NCBI GenBank assembly: GCA_015852425.1
Contig: JAAAIG010000022.1
Span: 46,006 to 110,005 of the forward strand
Direction of reading: 5' to 3'
DNA: 64,000 nucleotides
Source of the DNA: Gryganskiella cystojenkinii
Lineage: Eukaryota > Mortierellomycota > Mortierellomycetes > Mortierellales > Mortierellaceae
This document shows positions 35,721-46,917 of this stretch, in pieces (within the stretch, counting starts at the first letter, position 1; every line of letters begins with the position of its first letter). The position numbers and the translations under genes are program-made. The notes beneath the pieces were generated by a model, which worked only from the letters and a program-made list of their open reading frames with translations, was not told the origin of the DNA and made no database searches.

Positions 35721-36616
35721 CTTCTGTTAAAAAACACGACGGCGATGATACAGTTGACAAGGCAGAGCCGTCTAGGAACGATGAGATAAACAAGCAAATA
35801 GCTGAAAAATGGAAATGGTATTCAAACCCTCGTCAACGACTGCATGTCGATCTGTTGTTGGCACAAGGGAAACGAAAACCAAGTTAACGAGAAGTTTCTG
35901 GAAGAGCCATTCTTATATATTTGAAGTTGACAAGGACAATGTCCTTTCAAGATGACAATGGCAATGATAGGGAGTGGTGTAGCGACTCGTCATCCTCCCT
36001 GTTCTGGAGGGCTTTGCCGTCAAGAGGTCTGAAGTGAGGTTGACGATAACAGCGACAACAAGGGTCCAGACAGTTCGTGAAAGAACCCGTCGATCGGTTA
36101 GCATAGAGATTTCAACATCGATCAACAATCGTCTCTAGCTGCCATGGCTGTCGACAGTAGCTCAGGGATTACGGCTATCGAGGTTAGCCATGGGCCTTCG
36201 TCCTTGTGCCGAGCACAGGTACTCATACGATCGCACCTCCTCACAATCCAACCTGGTGGAGGTGGAGCTATCGCACATGGACATGACAATACTAATTCTA
36301 GTGTCGCTTCACCCCTATCGCCTTTGTGGTAATGACAGTCACATTACTCGATACTCCGATATGGCCGGACACAAAAGCTGGGTCCAGTCGTTGAGGTACA
36401 TATCGGCAATCAGCACGTTCTCTAATGACCAAATCCTCGGATTCCAGGGAGTTTGACCATCAACTGTTGACTGTTAGTTTTGATCCATGATTCTCCATAA
36501 AGCTGCATCCTCTGAAAAATGGATATATGATCTATTATGTCTTTTCTGTTGTTTGGTAATGATATCTTCTGGATTTGTTTTTTCCTGCTTTTTGGCTCCT
36601 GAAATAACGTCTCTAC
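35721..36616. other. Intergenic region without recognisable gene
   Basis: About 900 bases between the hypothetical gene and the FBP1 stop. Short overlapping frames (35913-36128, 36144-36456) show no motif or family resemblance. I see nothing I can support. Confidence 0.5.
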
Positions 36617-38655
36617 TTAAGCCTCGGCACTGTAGAAAGCCTCCAAGTCCTCAACGTCATCCTTGGATCCCAGGAAAATAGGCGAACGCGAGTGGATCGT
36701 CTCGGGCTGAACATCCAACATGCGCTTCTTGCCCGTCGTGGCCCATCCTCCGGCCTGCTCGACCAAGAAAGCCATAGGGAAGCACTCGTAGAGAATACGC
36801 AACTTTCCGTTCTTGGATTTAGAATCGGCAGGGTAGCAGAAAATACCTCCGTACAACAATGTCCTGTGAACATCCGCGACCATGGAACCGACGTAACGAG
36901 CACTGTAAGGGGACTTTTTGGGGTCCTCGGGGAACTTGAGCGAGTGGAAGTACTTGGTGCAGGCATTGTCCCAGTACTTTGAGTTACCCTCGTTCACGGC
37001 ATAGATCTTTCCGCGGGAAGGAATCTGGATCTGTTGAGTCAACAAAAACAAAAGCAACAAAAAAAAATGGGCATTAGTTCCGTGAATTAACGAAAAAACT
37101 CGTGGTACATGTTCCTGGGGCTGTTGATCGAGAGCGGATAACAACGTAGTACGTACATCGGGGTGAGTGAGGATGAACTCGCCAATCTCGGCATCGAGAG
37201 TGTATCCGTTGACGCCTTGACCGGTGGTGAGGACCAAGGTCGAGCAAGATCCGTATGTGCAGTAACCGGCAGCGACCATCTCTGAACCGGGACGGAGGAC
37301 ATCTGAAATCTTTCCGGTCGAGCCCTCCTTCTGCGAAAACAAACAGGAAAGTGAGAATGAGAGCAAGTAAGATGTTAGTGGTTTTTTGAGTTTTTTTTTT
37401 GGGGGGGGAGGAGGTTATGTTTTGTGCGCACACCTAACAATGACACCATCTACTTTTTTTCATCCTTTGTCTTCCGTTTTCAGCCCCTCTGCTTTGTCTT
37501 GATTGTTTGTTATGCTGAGTTGCGATGCGTCTGGAAATAGTTTTCTTCATGACTCTTCTCTTTCCTTCTTTTCTCTTTTTTTTTTTTCTTTCCCTCCACT
37601 CCGGTCAAAAAATAACAAGGAAAAGAACCACTCAGCTTCGAATGCGGGGAAATCAAACCTAAGTTATTTTGATCTCAACCAATCAGAGCCCAGTCCTGTG
37701 GGATAATCCTTCTCATCTCTTTTCTTGATTCACACAAGTCGCGAGGTCTGTCTCTCCGTCATCACTGCGCGGTCGGGTTCGGTCTCTTTTCGGTGCGAGT
37801 GTGTCGTCTGCATTTGCTGTGCAAAACAGTCTTCCATATCTTTCCTGTCCACAGTTCTCGTTCTTGTATGCTCTCGGGTGAAAAACAACAATGCTCCTTG
37901 TGGGACAGATGCAGATCAGTGTACCTGATCCTTTTTTTTTTTTTGTGCGTGTGGTCACTCTCCTCCGTCTCTACCTCTCCTTTTCTATTTGTTCATGCGC
38001 AATTGCGCACCCGTGAGAAAATATAAACGACAAAAAAGAAACACTTACGACTTTGTAAATTCCAAAAATGGTTCCGATCGAAACACCACAGTCAATGTTG
38101 GAGGATCCATCGAGGGGATCAAAGACGACACAGTACTTGCCACGGTACTGGGTCTCGATAAAGATCGCCTCCTCATCCTCCTCTGAGACCATGACCGCGA
38201 CCTTGTTCGAAGATCGGAGCGCGTTCACAAAGATCTCGTTCGCGATGACATCCAGCTTCTTTTGCTCCTCTCCCTGGACGTTCGAGGAGTTGGCGAGACC
38301 GGTCCTATTGTGGAATGAACAAAAGAATGACAAGGTTTGATTCTCAAATCAGTCTCATCATGTCGAATTCAGTCCATGGAGATGGAATGGAAATGTCGGA
38401 ATGCAAACGAAAACGAATCCCGTTTCTATCAAGAAAAGGTCCTTCTAAGATAGAAAAGATCCAATTCGTGGAGACATGAACGTACATGCTGATCAAGCTA
38501 GCCTTGCGGACGTTCGAGGCAACAAACTTGCATCCGAGCTGGATAGCGGTGAGAAGGAGGGTGAGGTCACCAGAAGCCTCCTTGTAGTTCTCGACCTGGT
38601 CTTGGAAGACGTGGCGGGTGAGGGTAATAAGGTTGGTCTTGGATGGGTCAGACAT
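36617..38655 (-). CDS. FBP1: Fructose-1,6-bisphosphatase
   Basis: Exons 38655-38486, 38304-38049, 37330-37157 and 37030-36617 give 337 residues, the normal size. The metal-binding acidic motif (VSEEDEE) and the [11 protein letters not shown] phosphatase signature are present. So are the AMP/substrate-side segments: [26 protein letters not shown] and [21 protein letters not shown]. The enzyme converts fructose-1,6-bisphosphate to fructose-6-phosphate in the cytosol, the controlled step of gluconeogenesis. All four exon joins are in frame. The first intron splits the codon for Met in [15 protein letters not shown]. Intron 2 is long (about 720 bases) and T-rich. Confidence 0.97.
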
Positions 38656-39901
38656 GGTATAGTGTATGTGTGTAAAGAGAGAGGGAGAGTAGGAAGAGTG
38701 GGGAGAGAGGAGAGTGGCGGGGGGACAGTATGAAGAAAAGAAGGAAGAAAAGAAAGAAAAGGCACGAGAAGAGAAGGAAGAGAGTTCCAAAAAAAAAAGA
38801 TTAAAGTTCCTCAAAAAAAAAAAGGACGCACACGGATACATTCGAAAAAGGGAACTTGCCCCGGACAGAGACGGACGAGCCTCCTCTCTCTGTCCTGTCT
38901 GTTCATTCCCCAACCTATCTCGCTTTGCTGACTTTTATCCTTCTACCCCGGACAACTTTGATGCAAGGCATTGGCATAGGGGCGAACAACAGGAACATAG
39001 GAAATCCCCAACGACCTCACCCATCTGTTTCTGAAAACTCGTCCCCCTTGTCTTTCCCTTGTCCTTCCCCCTCCGACCCGAGTCACTCCGGGAGTCCAGC
39101 CCTGTCAAGCATGTGCGAAAACCCAAAAATATTGAAATTCAAATTTAGAGTCCTGTCCACGAACTTTTTTATTTCTATTTCTTCCCACGGCTCATAAGGC
39201 CTAATGAACTCTTCAATTTCAAATATGTGTTCACTCCTTCGTGTTGCTAGTCAGCACTCATGCGATCAGACTCGACGTTTCGTTCAAATGAAAGAACAGT
39301 GGTACCGATCAAGGCAATGCCACATCATATCTATCGCACACCAAGACTCGAGGGTATAGTACCGCAAGGCCTCAACAAAGTCATTCTTTTCAAAACTCCG
39401 TCACCCTGGTCACCATTACGATCCTCAGGATATCCTCAGTCTCCGTGACCTCTCAAGTCGAGGGAGCCTTGCACTGACGACGGTGACGAGCCGGATATGG
39501 CCATGATAGAGCATCTTGGCAGTTCCCGTAGTATCTATAGCCAACATCTTCCTGGACCGGGTCGCGAGTTCGACGTTTTGCCCCATCCACTCGCCTGTTT
39601 TGAACTCCAGATCGTGATGTTGCAGACTCTGCTCTTGTCTCCTCTCTCCATTTGTTTTCTTGCTTTCCCTTCTTTGACTCTTTTACCCTTTCTTTTCTTC
39701 GTCTCCAACAACGACGAGCCTGATTCGACTCAACAAACAAAATTGAGAGATAGATCGGTACAAGTACAATGGTATTTTACAACAGAATGAGTTGGCACAA
39801 TTGGCCTAAAAAGCGAAAATATTTCTACTCAGAGATTCACCTAAGCAATGGCAGTCTTGGGGGACGACGATTATCTTTGGAGTCAGGGGTGGCGGCATCT
39901 T
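38656..39901. other. FBP1 upstream region
   Basis: It lies between the FBP1 start and the stop of the next minus-strand gene. A purine-rich tract (38700-38830) adjoins FBP1. Short frames on both strands (39260-39790) have no recognisable motif. Confidence 0.5.
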
Positions 39902-41940
39902 TTACAGGTAATCGTCTCTGCGGCACATAATCATAACCACCCTCTTGAGCCAGGCTGGCTGCATCCTCTCGGGCAAATCCTGCAGACAAGAGAGCTTCTT
40001 CCTCAGCTGATCCTTTGCCCCCTCAAGATCTGGGACCCTTCGACAGTATAAGGAACAGAAGCAAAACAGGTTGCTGATCCGGAGAATCTCGGCCTCCTCT
40101 GCGTCTGTCATCACCCCATACTCGGCTCGACGCAAAAGAAGTTGAAGCATCGGCCGAAAATACTTGACGTCAGGTTGATGTTGCCTAACTTCAGACATCT
40201 GCTCAAAGGTCCATCGCCGCTGATCCTTGAGCGCCTTGGATTTTTTGGGGGTACGGGTGCCTGATCGGGTGGTCACGATGTGGCCATTATTCGGGTCATT
40301 CTCTTGGTCATCACCATCATCGTCTTGTTCTTGGTTATTTTCCTCGCCATCGATATTTTCTTTTTGTGTTCGACTTGAGCTCCTGGTCTTCCTGACTGCA
40401 AGAGGCTCCTCTTTCAGTACGGGATGCATATCTTCCAAGTACGGGATCATATGCCGATCGGAGTGGTCGTCAGCCGTAGGCATGGTGAACATCTGTAAAT
40501 CGGTCACTCTTGTGCTGTAACTGAAATCGTTCTTTTTCAATTGCTTCACAGTTTTGACGAGGCCGCTGGCAATATCTTTGACCAGATCACGCTGCTCTAG
40601 TGGAAGTTCCTGTCGATAGAGCCTGAGCATCGGTTGAATATAAATATTCGAATCCGCTGTTGGATCAATGTTGAAAATCGTTTCCAGAGTTTGAAGCTTC
40701 TCTCGGTTTTCCAGCGCGGCGAGAAGGCTAAAGAGAACGAGAGAGAGAAAAAAACAGTAAATACCCTGGTCAACTTATACGAAGAGAGGCTTGAGTGAAA
40801 GCATATATAATACTTAAAGATGTGATCACTTACTGCAAGCCTTGCAAGCTACCCTTGTTCTCGCTCAGGTACTTTTTCAGATAGGCCTTGGTCTGGTTGA
40901 TCGCCAATCGTCTCGTCCGTGAGATCAGTGTTGTGGATCCAAGACCTTCGGGTCCAATCTTGCCGCACTTGATCCGGACCAGGTATGTCAAGAACATGTC
41001 ATTCGAGCCGTCGAGTTGTAAGGACCGCTCCAGCAGATTTAAAGCTGCGTGTCCATGTCGAGATATACTCGCATTCCAGAGCATGGCCTGGTGATCCAAT
41101 TCATCTGCACCTTCACCGTCAGACCACTCATCAATGTCGCCAATGTCGTCACTGTTTCTTCCCTGGTTAACATCTTGCATCTCGACATCTTGGCCTTCTC
41201 CCGCGTCTTCTCCTCTCTTGTGTTTCTGGTGGACGGCCTTCATCCAGAGCGCATATTCGATGACGCCAGCGTAACCCAGTATCAGTGCGTTTTCGTTGTA
41301 GGGGAACGTTGTGATATATGGCTCTAGAGTTGTATATGCATCCTCGATCTTCCCGCATCGCATCTGATACAGGGCGATCTCGATTAGAATTTGTTGACGC
41401 TGTGTACAGAGAGGGATGAAAAATGTGAGTTACTCACGAGGCATTCCGATTTGTGCATTCTTCCTTAGGTTTTCATGCGCGAGGAGTGTTTTGAAAATCC
41501 AAACCTACACATTGAATCGATTTCGCAAAAAGGAGTTGCATGAATCGGATACACTGGGGCTCGTAGTCTTTGGTGTGCATAAGCAACTCGCAGCCAATCT
41601 AGATACGGGTCAAACAGAAAGAAGGCTCCAACGTTAGTTCTATATTCCATTGTTCCCACTGTTCTTCTTCCTCTGATCCGCTTCACAGTCACCATTGTTG
41701 TCATATCGGTTCACCTGCCTTCCAGACCATCTCCTCGTGGATGCCAGCACGATCGACCAACATCCTGTAAAGCTTAAAGGCCCTTCCATAGTCACGCCGC
41801 ATCAGGGACCTTCGGAGTAGCTGTGCTGTGAGATCCAGGTGGATCTTTCGGTTGGAGGTTTCTTGGAAGAATCGGCGGCAGGGAAACAAAGGGTGGAGAC
41901 CTGGGTCCTCCAACAGCCACTTGTCGCCCTTCTTTTTCAT
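39902..41940 (-). CDS. Probable RNA polymerase I initiation factor (TAF1A/Rrn11-like)
   Basis: Four exons (41940-41719, 41598-41509, 41399-40834, 40727-39902) give 567 residues. The N-terminal helical-repeat region resembles the TAF1A/Rrn11 family: MRRDYGRAFKLYRMLVDR, then VWKIGCELLM, then QQILIEIALYQMRCGKIEDAY. A highly acidic insert follows (GDIDEWSDGEGADELD), then a second acidic disordered segment (EENNQEQDDDGDDQEND) before a C-terminal helical part. That family joins TBP in the core factor that recruits Pol I to rDNA. The identification rests on short motifs and order only. Reading frame requires the first intron to use a GC donor (AAG|GCAGGT); the usual GT two codons on would shift the frame. 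Confidence 0.55.
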
Positions 41941-42380
41941 GGCAGTCTATTTTTGTTGATGAATGAGGCGTTGTGTGAAGTTGCTTTTGGTCGGGTGCGG
42001 AATGAATACTGTGAATTCAGGTATTGTGCGATGTCCTCCTTTGCCCCTCGGTACTGTTGCAGACTGCGTGTGTGGTTGATTCCTGTTTGCCTTTGGAGCA
42101 CCACGCATTCGTTGAATGTAATGAACCAAAAAAGCAGGGTTCTTACCTTTTTAAAAAAAAGCATGTTTTGGTGAAAGCATCAATCGCAGTCACGCTGCGG
42201 TGGGTACGAAATTCACGCAAAAAAAAGTCTGACTCTCAACGAAAAAAAAAAGTGCGGGGAAGTCCTTTTAGGGACAGTGGCGGTGATGTGTTTGTCTTTC
42301 GAGTTCTGAATGTGAATTCTTTTTTCTGCTCCTCCTTTCTTTACTCATCGCCCCTCCACACAACTTCATCTCTATAAGAA
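41941..42380. promoter_or_regulatory. Divergent promoter: Pol I factor / ADE8
   Basis: 440 bases between two divergent starts. No gene is seen. A run of A near 42220-42252 precedes ADE8. Confidence 0.5.
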
Positions 42381-43004
42381 ATGGCTCCTCGTGTCGTCGT
42401 CCTCATTTCTGGAACAGGATCCAACCTTCAGGCTCTCATCGATGCCATCGCCAACGGAACTCTCCAGGCAGAGATCCCCCTCGTCATCTCGAACCGTTCC
42501 AAGGTCTTTGGACTCGAACGTGCTGCCAAAGCTGGAATCCCCACAAAGGTCCTTGCCTTGAAGCCCTACACAACCGCAGGCAAGCCCAGGACAGAATACG
42601 ATGCAGATCTCGCTCAATTGATCCTGGGAGCGAAACCAGACTTGGTCGTTTTAGCCGGATTCATGCATATTCTCTCGCCCGCGTTCCTGGACCAGTTCCC
42701 CTCGACTCCGTTGATCAACTTGCATCCAGCCCTGCCAGGACAGTTTGATGGAGCCCGTGCGATCGAACGTGCCTTCGAAGCCTTCCAAAAAGGAGAGATC
42801 AAGCGTACCGGTGTTATGGTCCACCGTGTGATTCAAGAGGTCGATGGCGGCGAACCTCTGTTGGTCAAGGAGGTCGAGATCAAGCCCGAGGATGATTTGG
42901 CGGCTTTACAAGAAAGGATACATCAGGTCGAGCATGTGCTCCTTGTCCAGGGAGCCAGTCTTGTCCTTGAGCAAGAAAAGCAAAAGAAAGAGGCCTCTGC
43001 ATAG
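42381..43004 (+). CDS. ADE8: Phosphoribosylglycinamide formyltransferase
   Basis: One exon of 207 residues, typical of the stand-alone fungal enzyme. Motifs in order: VVVLISGTGSNLQALIDAI (substrate phosphate loop), LVVLAGFMHILSPAFL, the catalytic Asn/His segment INLHPALPGQFDGA, and VDGGEPLLVKEVEI with the catalytic Asp. It transfers a formyl group from 10-formyl-tetrahydrofolate to glycinamide ribonucleotide, the third step of purine synthesis, in the cytosol. No intron is needed. Confidence 0.97.
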   Translation: MAPRVVVLISGTGSNLQALIDAIANGTLQAEIPLVISNRSKVFGLERAAKAGIPTKVLALKPYTTAGKPRTEYDADLAQLILGAKPDLVVLAGFMHILSPAFLDQFPSTPLINLHPALPGQFDGARAIERAFEAFQKGEIKRTGVMVHRVIQEVDGGEPLLVKEVEIKPEDDLAALQERIHQVEHVLLVQGASLVLEQEKQKKEASA

Positions 43005-43385
43005 TTTCTCTGTCTTTTTTTTTAAAACATTTCCCAGTTACCCGTCTCTGCTTCTGCTTTTTTATGTGTACTCATTCACTCATCCAAATATCATTCTTGT
43101 TCCTTCATGTATCATTGTATCATCCTCCTGTTTTGGTCCATGATGGCTGTCGCCTCGTCTTGGCTGTCAGTCTATGTCAATCGGTCTTTCTACTGTCTTT
43201 TTCTTCCACCAATTTCACACGCTCTGAATCACCTCGAAAAAAGAGGATAAAACGGTTGTGTGACTGCCTTTGTCCTCCTCCGCGCCCCTTCAGTTGATCT
43301 CTTCAGGAACGGGGTCAGCATCACGCTCCCTCTTCTATTTCAATCTTCCCTCAATCATTTCATTCAAAGGATACATACCATTACC

Positions 43386-44922
43386 ATGAGCGAACAGGAG
43401 GAAAAAGTCTTTTCGACCGAGTCCGAGCCAAGAGTCGAGATTGTCGAGGAGGTCCAACCTGATGGATCCATCCTCCGAAAGAAAAAGACCACCCGGACCA
43501 TCACGAAACGAGTCCTCACCACGACCACCAAGGAGGTCGAGAACTCTCATCAGCACCATCAGGAATCGAGCTCCAGTTCTAGCGCCCACGTTGTCTCGTC
43601 TTCTTCATCCTCTGGAGAGAGCACCCACAGCAAAGCCGTTGAGGCCGAAGAGAAGGCCGAACAGGTTGAAAAGGATGCTGCGACCACGACAACGGCTTCG
43701 TCGACTACAACCACCACCAGTGCTACCGCGACTGGATCTTCCTCTTCTTCAGGATCGATGAGCTCTAGATTCCAGAGACGCTTGGACTTGACCAACACTC
43801 CCCTGTACAAATTTTTGGCAAAGTTCCCCTTGAAGCAATCTCCTGCCCCCCATCAACGGCCACGCCCTGTTAAGCCTGTTCTGTATGCATTCGCGCCTGG
43901 TTGGAAGCTCGCAAAGAAAGAGAAGGCAGCCGTAGAATCATCATCGCCATCATCAGATGAAACCGAGAAAAAAACCGCAGAGGAGGAGACTCGTGATGAG
44001 AAGCTCTTTGGAAGCTTTGATGTTGATTCGCTCAAGTGGATGGTAAGCTTGTTTCCTTCTTCCTGTGTTCTCATGCGTGTTGATTATGAATGAGTTCATT
44101 GTTTTCCCCTTTCACCGACACCTTGTATGGATAACAAAAAAACAGGCCTACCTCAAGTTCAACAAGATTGATTTCGATATCAAGTCAGCAACAGAACCCA
44201 ACATGTCACCTTCTGGAAAGTTGCCCTTCTTGTACTTGCCCGATGGAAAATTGATCACAGCCGATGGATTTGAGGCCTTCGTTCAGGAAAATGCTGGATC
44301 TGATGCCCCTAAACTGGAACTGGACCAGGCTACGGAATCCGTTGCTTTTACCGCATTGGCAGAGTCCAAAATCCACGCCGCCCTTGTAAGCTTTTCCCTT
44401 TTTTTTTTTTGTCAAGTATAATGTCCTCAAATTTTACTCAATTTTATACAAACACCTCTAATATTTTTTTTCTTTGGTCATAAATAGCTTTATACCATGT
44501 GGTTCGAACAACCTCATTTCCAGGCGACGACGCGTGATCACTACTTTGGCCATTATAATAACCGACTTTTGTCCATGCTGTTGGCCTACCAACAGAAATC
44601 CGAGATTGTCAACACAATGTTACAGACCCGGACCCAGATCGACCGGGAACAGATCTTTGAAGAGGCCGCTCAAGCGATCGATTCACTCTCGGTTCAATTG
44701 GCCGCATCGGGTGGAGACTACTTCTTCGGACGCTCAGAGCCCTCGGGTTTGGACGCGGTTGTGTTTGCGTACCTGCATGTGATCTTGACGATGCCCCGGA
44801 TCACGAACATAGAGGATGCTGGCCGCTCGGGCGAGTTGGCCAGGATTGTGAGGAAACATGAAAATTTGTTCCGTTACTCGCAAAAGATCTGGAAGACTTG
44901 GTTCGCCACCGAGACCAAGTAG
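43386..44922 (+). CDS. Metaxin-like SAM-complex subunit (Tom37/Sam37 family)
   Basis: Exons 43386-44042, 44146-44385 and 44488-44922 give 443 residues. The last 240 residues match metaxins. They hold an N-terminal thioredoxin-like part (AYLKFNKIDFDIKSA, SPSGKLPFLYLPDGKLITADGF) and a GST C-terminal part (TMWFEQPHFQATTRDHYF, GDYFFGRSEPSGLDAVVFAYL). Metaxins work in the mitochondrial outer-membrane SAM/TOB complex that inserts beta-barrel proteins. The first 200 residues are an unusual Ser/Thr/Glu-rich extension with KKKTTRTITKR and poly-Ser runs. No C-terminal membrane segment is evident. The start was placed at MSEQEEK because upstream in-frame residues look like untranslated sequence. Confidence 0.85.
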
Positions 44923-45236
44923 AAAATACAAAGGCTCTATTTTTTTATTTACCTCCAGGAACAGTCGAACGAAAAGGTCGAGAGATGATGATCGGCGGGC
45001 AATATCCATATAGCATGCGGAACCAAGCGGATGAAAATGCACTAAAAGCAGCCATTCGAAATCAAAGCACCAACTGCATTCGTCCAAACATAATAAAGCA
45101 GCTACTTCATAGACGAATCGATAATGACCAACTGGCTGCATATTTTAATTTTCTGGATGATTGGTAATGATGATGCATTGTACATATTTTATGTATTATT
45201 ATTTTTTGAACGGGTAGGATATTGCCCCAGTCAAGT

Positions 45237-46211
45237 TCAGTGCTTCGTCGTGGTACCAGGTGCATATTGTTGCTGTGAGAGTGAGTACTGGGGAGGAGCA
45301 TGATCGCTTGATGAACCCGCTGCATAGGCTGCCTGTTGACGTGCTTCGCGTTCTTCTTCTTCATAGTATTCTTGAGTCGGGGCTGTGGGCTCAGCAAGAG
45401 GAGCGTGCACTTGACCACCAGCGACATTCGAGGTCCTTGGTGCGTATTGCTGTTGCTGTTGTTGCTGTCCCTGTTGTTGTTGTTGTTGCTGTTGTTGCTG
45501 TTGTTGCTGTTGTTGTTGTTGCTGTTGCATGCGCTGGATCTGTTTCTTTTGGATCTCTTGGGGTGTAGGCTGAGGGACCAGAGCATTAGCCATGACAACG
45601 AGTCGACCTCGGATACCCTTTGGCGCGTTTGGGTCCTTTTTGCTTCGGAGGCCTTTCAATAGGCCACCGCCGCCGCTGTTGTTGCAATTGTCATTACTAC
45701 AATTGTCGTAACCACTGCTGTATCCATTGTTGTAACCATTTGGGCTATTGGTGTAGCCATTACGACCATTGTTGTAACCGTTAGGGTCATTGTTGTAATC
45801 ATTCGAGCCGTTGTTGTATGCGTTGGGGCTGTTGTTGTATCCATTCGGACCATTTGCGTGATATCCGTTTGGACCGTTGTTGTTGTTGTTGTTGCTGTTG
45901 TTGTACCCATTGTTGGGTCCGTAATTATATCCTTCGCCAGTATTGTAACCGTTCTGGCTCTGGTTTTGGCTCTGTTTGTTGTTCTGGGTCGAGTTGGCGA
46001 TCGCGCCGATCAGACCGCTGATCAAACCTCCACGTCGGTGGCCTCCTCCGAGTCCACCGAAATTGTTGTTGGGTGCCATGGGTTTGAAAGGTGGGGGTGG
46101 TGGTGGGAGAGGTTCGTAGATGTTGTAACCAGTTCCGTCGAAACCAGGGTTGTTGTAGTGATTGAAGCTGTTGTTATTTTTGTTGTTGTTACTGTACGCG
46201 TTGCCTTGCAT
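45237..46211 (-). CDS. Asn/Gln/Gly-rich prion-like protein
   Basis: A single open frame of 324 residues. It starts MQGNAYSNNNKNNNSFNHY, then has a PPPPPP segment, a short basic patch (GHRRGGLISGLIGAIANS) and a run of about fifteen degenerate tandem repeats of the form GPNGYNN. A basic segment (KGLRSKKDPNAPKGIRGRLVVMANAL) follows, then a poly-Gln tract (residues about 228-250) and a Tyr/Glu/Ala-rich tail. The composition is like yeast prion domains and RNA-granule proteins. No folded domain is recognisable. It converges with the metaxin gene, 314 bases between stops. Confidence 0.7.
   Translation of the reverse strand: MQGNAYSNNNKNNNSFNHYNNPGFDGTGYNIYEPLPPPPPPFKPMAPNNNFGGLGGGHRRGGLISGLIGAIANSTQNNKQSQNQSQNGYNTGEGYNYGPNNGYNNSNNNNNNGPNGYHANGPNGYNNSPNAYNNGSNDYNNDPNGYNNGRNGYTNSPNGYNNGYSSGYDNCSNDNCNNSGGGGLLKGLRSKKDPNAPKGIRGRLVVMANALVPQPTPQEIQKKQIQRMQQQQQQQQQQQQQQQQQQQGQQQQQQQYAPRTSNVAGGQVHAPLAEPTAPTQEYYEEEEREARQQAAYAAGSSSDHAPPQYSLSQQQYAPGTTTKH
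45461..45535. repeat. CAG/CAA microsatellite encoding poly-Gln
   Basis: A run of TTG/CTG triplets on the plus strand encodes the poly-Gln tract of the Asn/Gln-rich protein. It is likely length-variable between strains. Confidence 0.8.
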
Positions 46212-46917
46212 GGGTAACTCGAATGGGTGGAAGACTTTTTTTTAGTTATACGTTTGTTAAAGGAGTAGGAGGCAGGTGCTGTAGAGGGTTGGAAAGTAAA
46301 ACGACTTGATGGTTGATGAGAAGACTGAGGGGAAAAGAGGCAAATCTCTGGGCTTTTAAAGGGTCAAAGGGCCTGATGTCGAACTTGTTGCCAAGAAACT
46401 CGAGCCATGTATCAATCAACCACCTGCCTTTCTCGTCCAAGAAGGAAGAAAAGAACACATAAGGCCGAGATTGGGCTGAAGTTAGTGCTAAATGTGTCGT
46501 CGTTGTAAAAAATAATCATGACAATCAGTGTGGCTGCAGTCTCTGCAGGATCGTGCAGAGACATGACGCAGAGGCGAACTAAGGAAGAGACGAGGCTGAG
46601 TTCCTCCCCCTGCCAAAAAAAGAGGCTAAATCGATTTAACGTTGAAGCGGATCTCCTTATCCAACAGTATTATTTGTTGTGGCTCTTCTTCGATATGATT
46701 AAAATTCAAAAAGACGGATGAAATAATTCTCCCGGGAGACGGAGGACGTTCTACTTTTTCTATTCCTCTTCTTCTTCTTCATCCCATAGCACTTTGCGCC
46801 AAGGGTCACTTAGACAGGGATTAAAGTCAATGAATTTACTTGTATTCATAAACGAGAAGAATAGACTGCTCGCAGCGTAGAATATATATTTACAAATATG
46901 GACCATTGACGATTTGT
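46212..46917. other. Region between Asn/Gln-rich gene and SulP gene
   Basis: About 700 bases hold the promoter of the Asn/Gln-rich gene and the 3' end of the transporter gene. The short frames here have no recognisable content. Confidence 0.5.
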
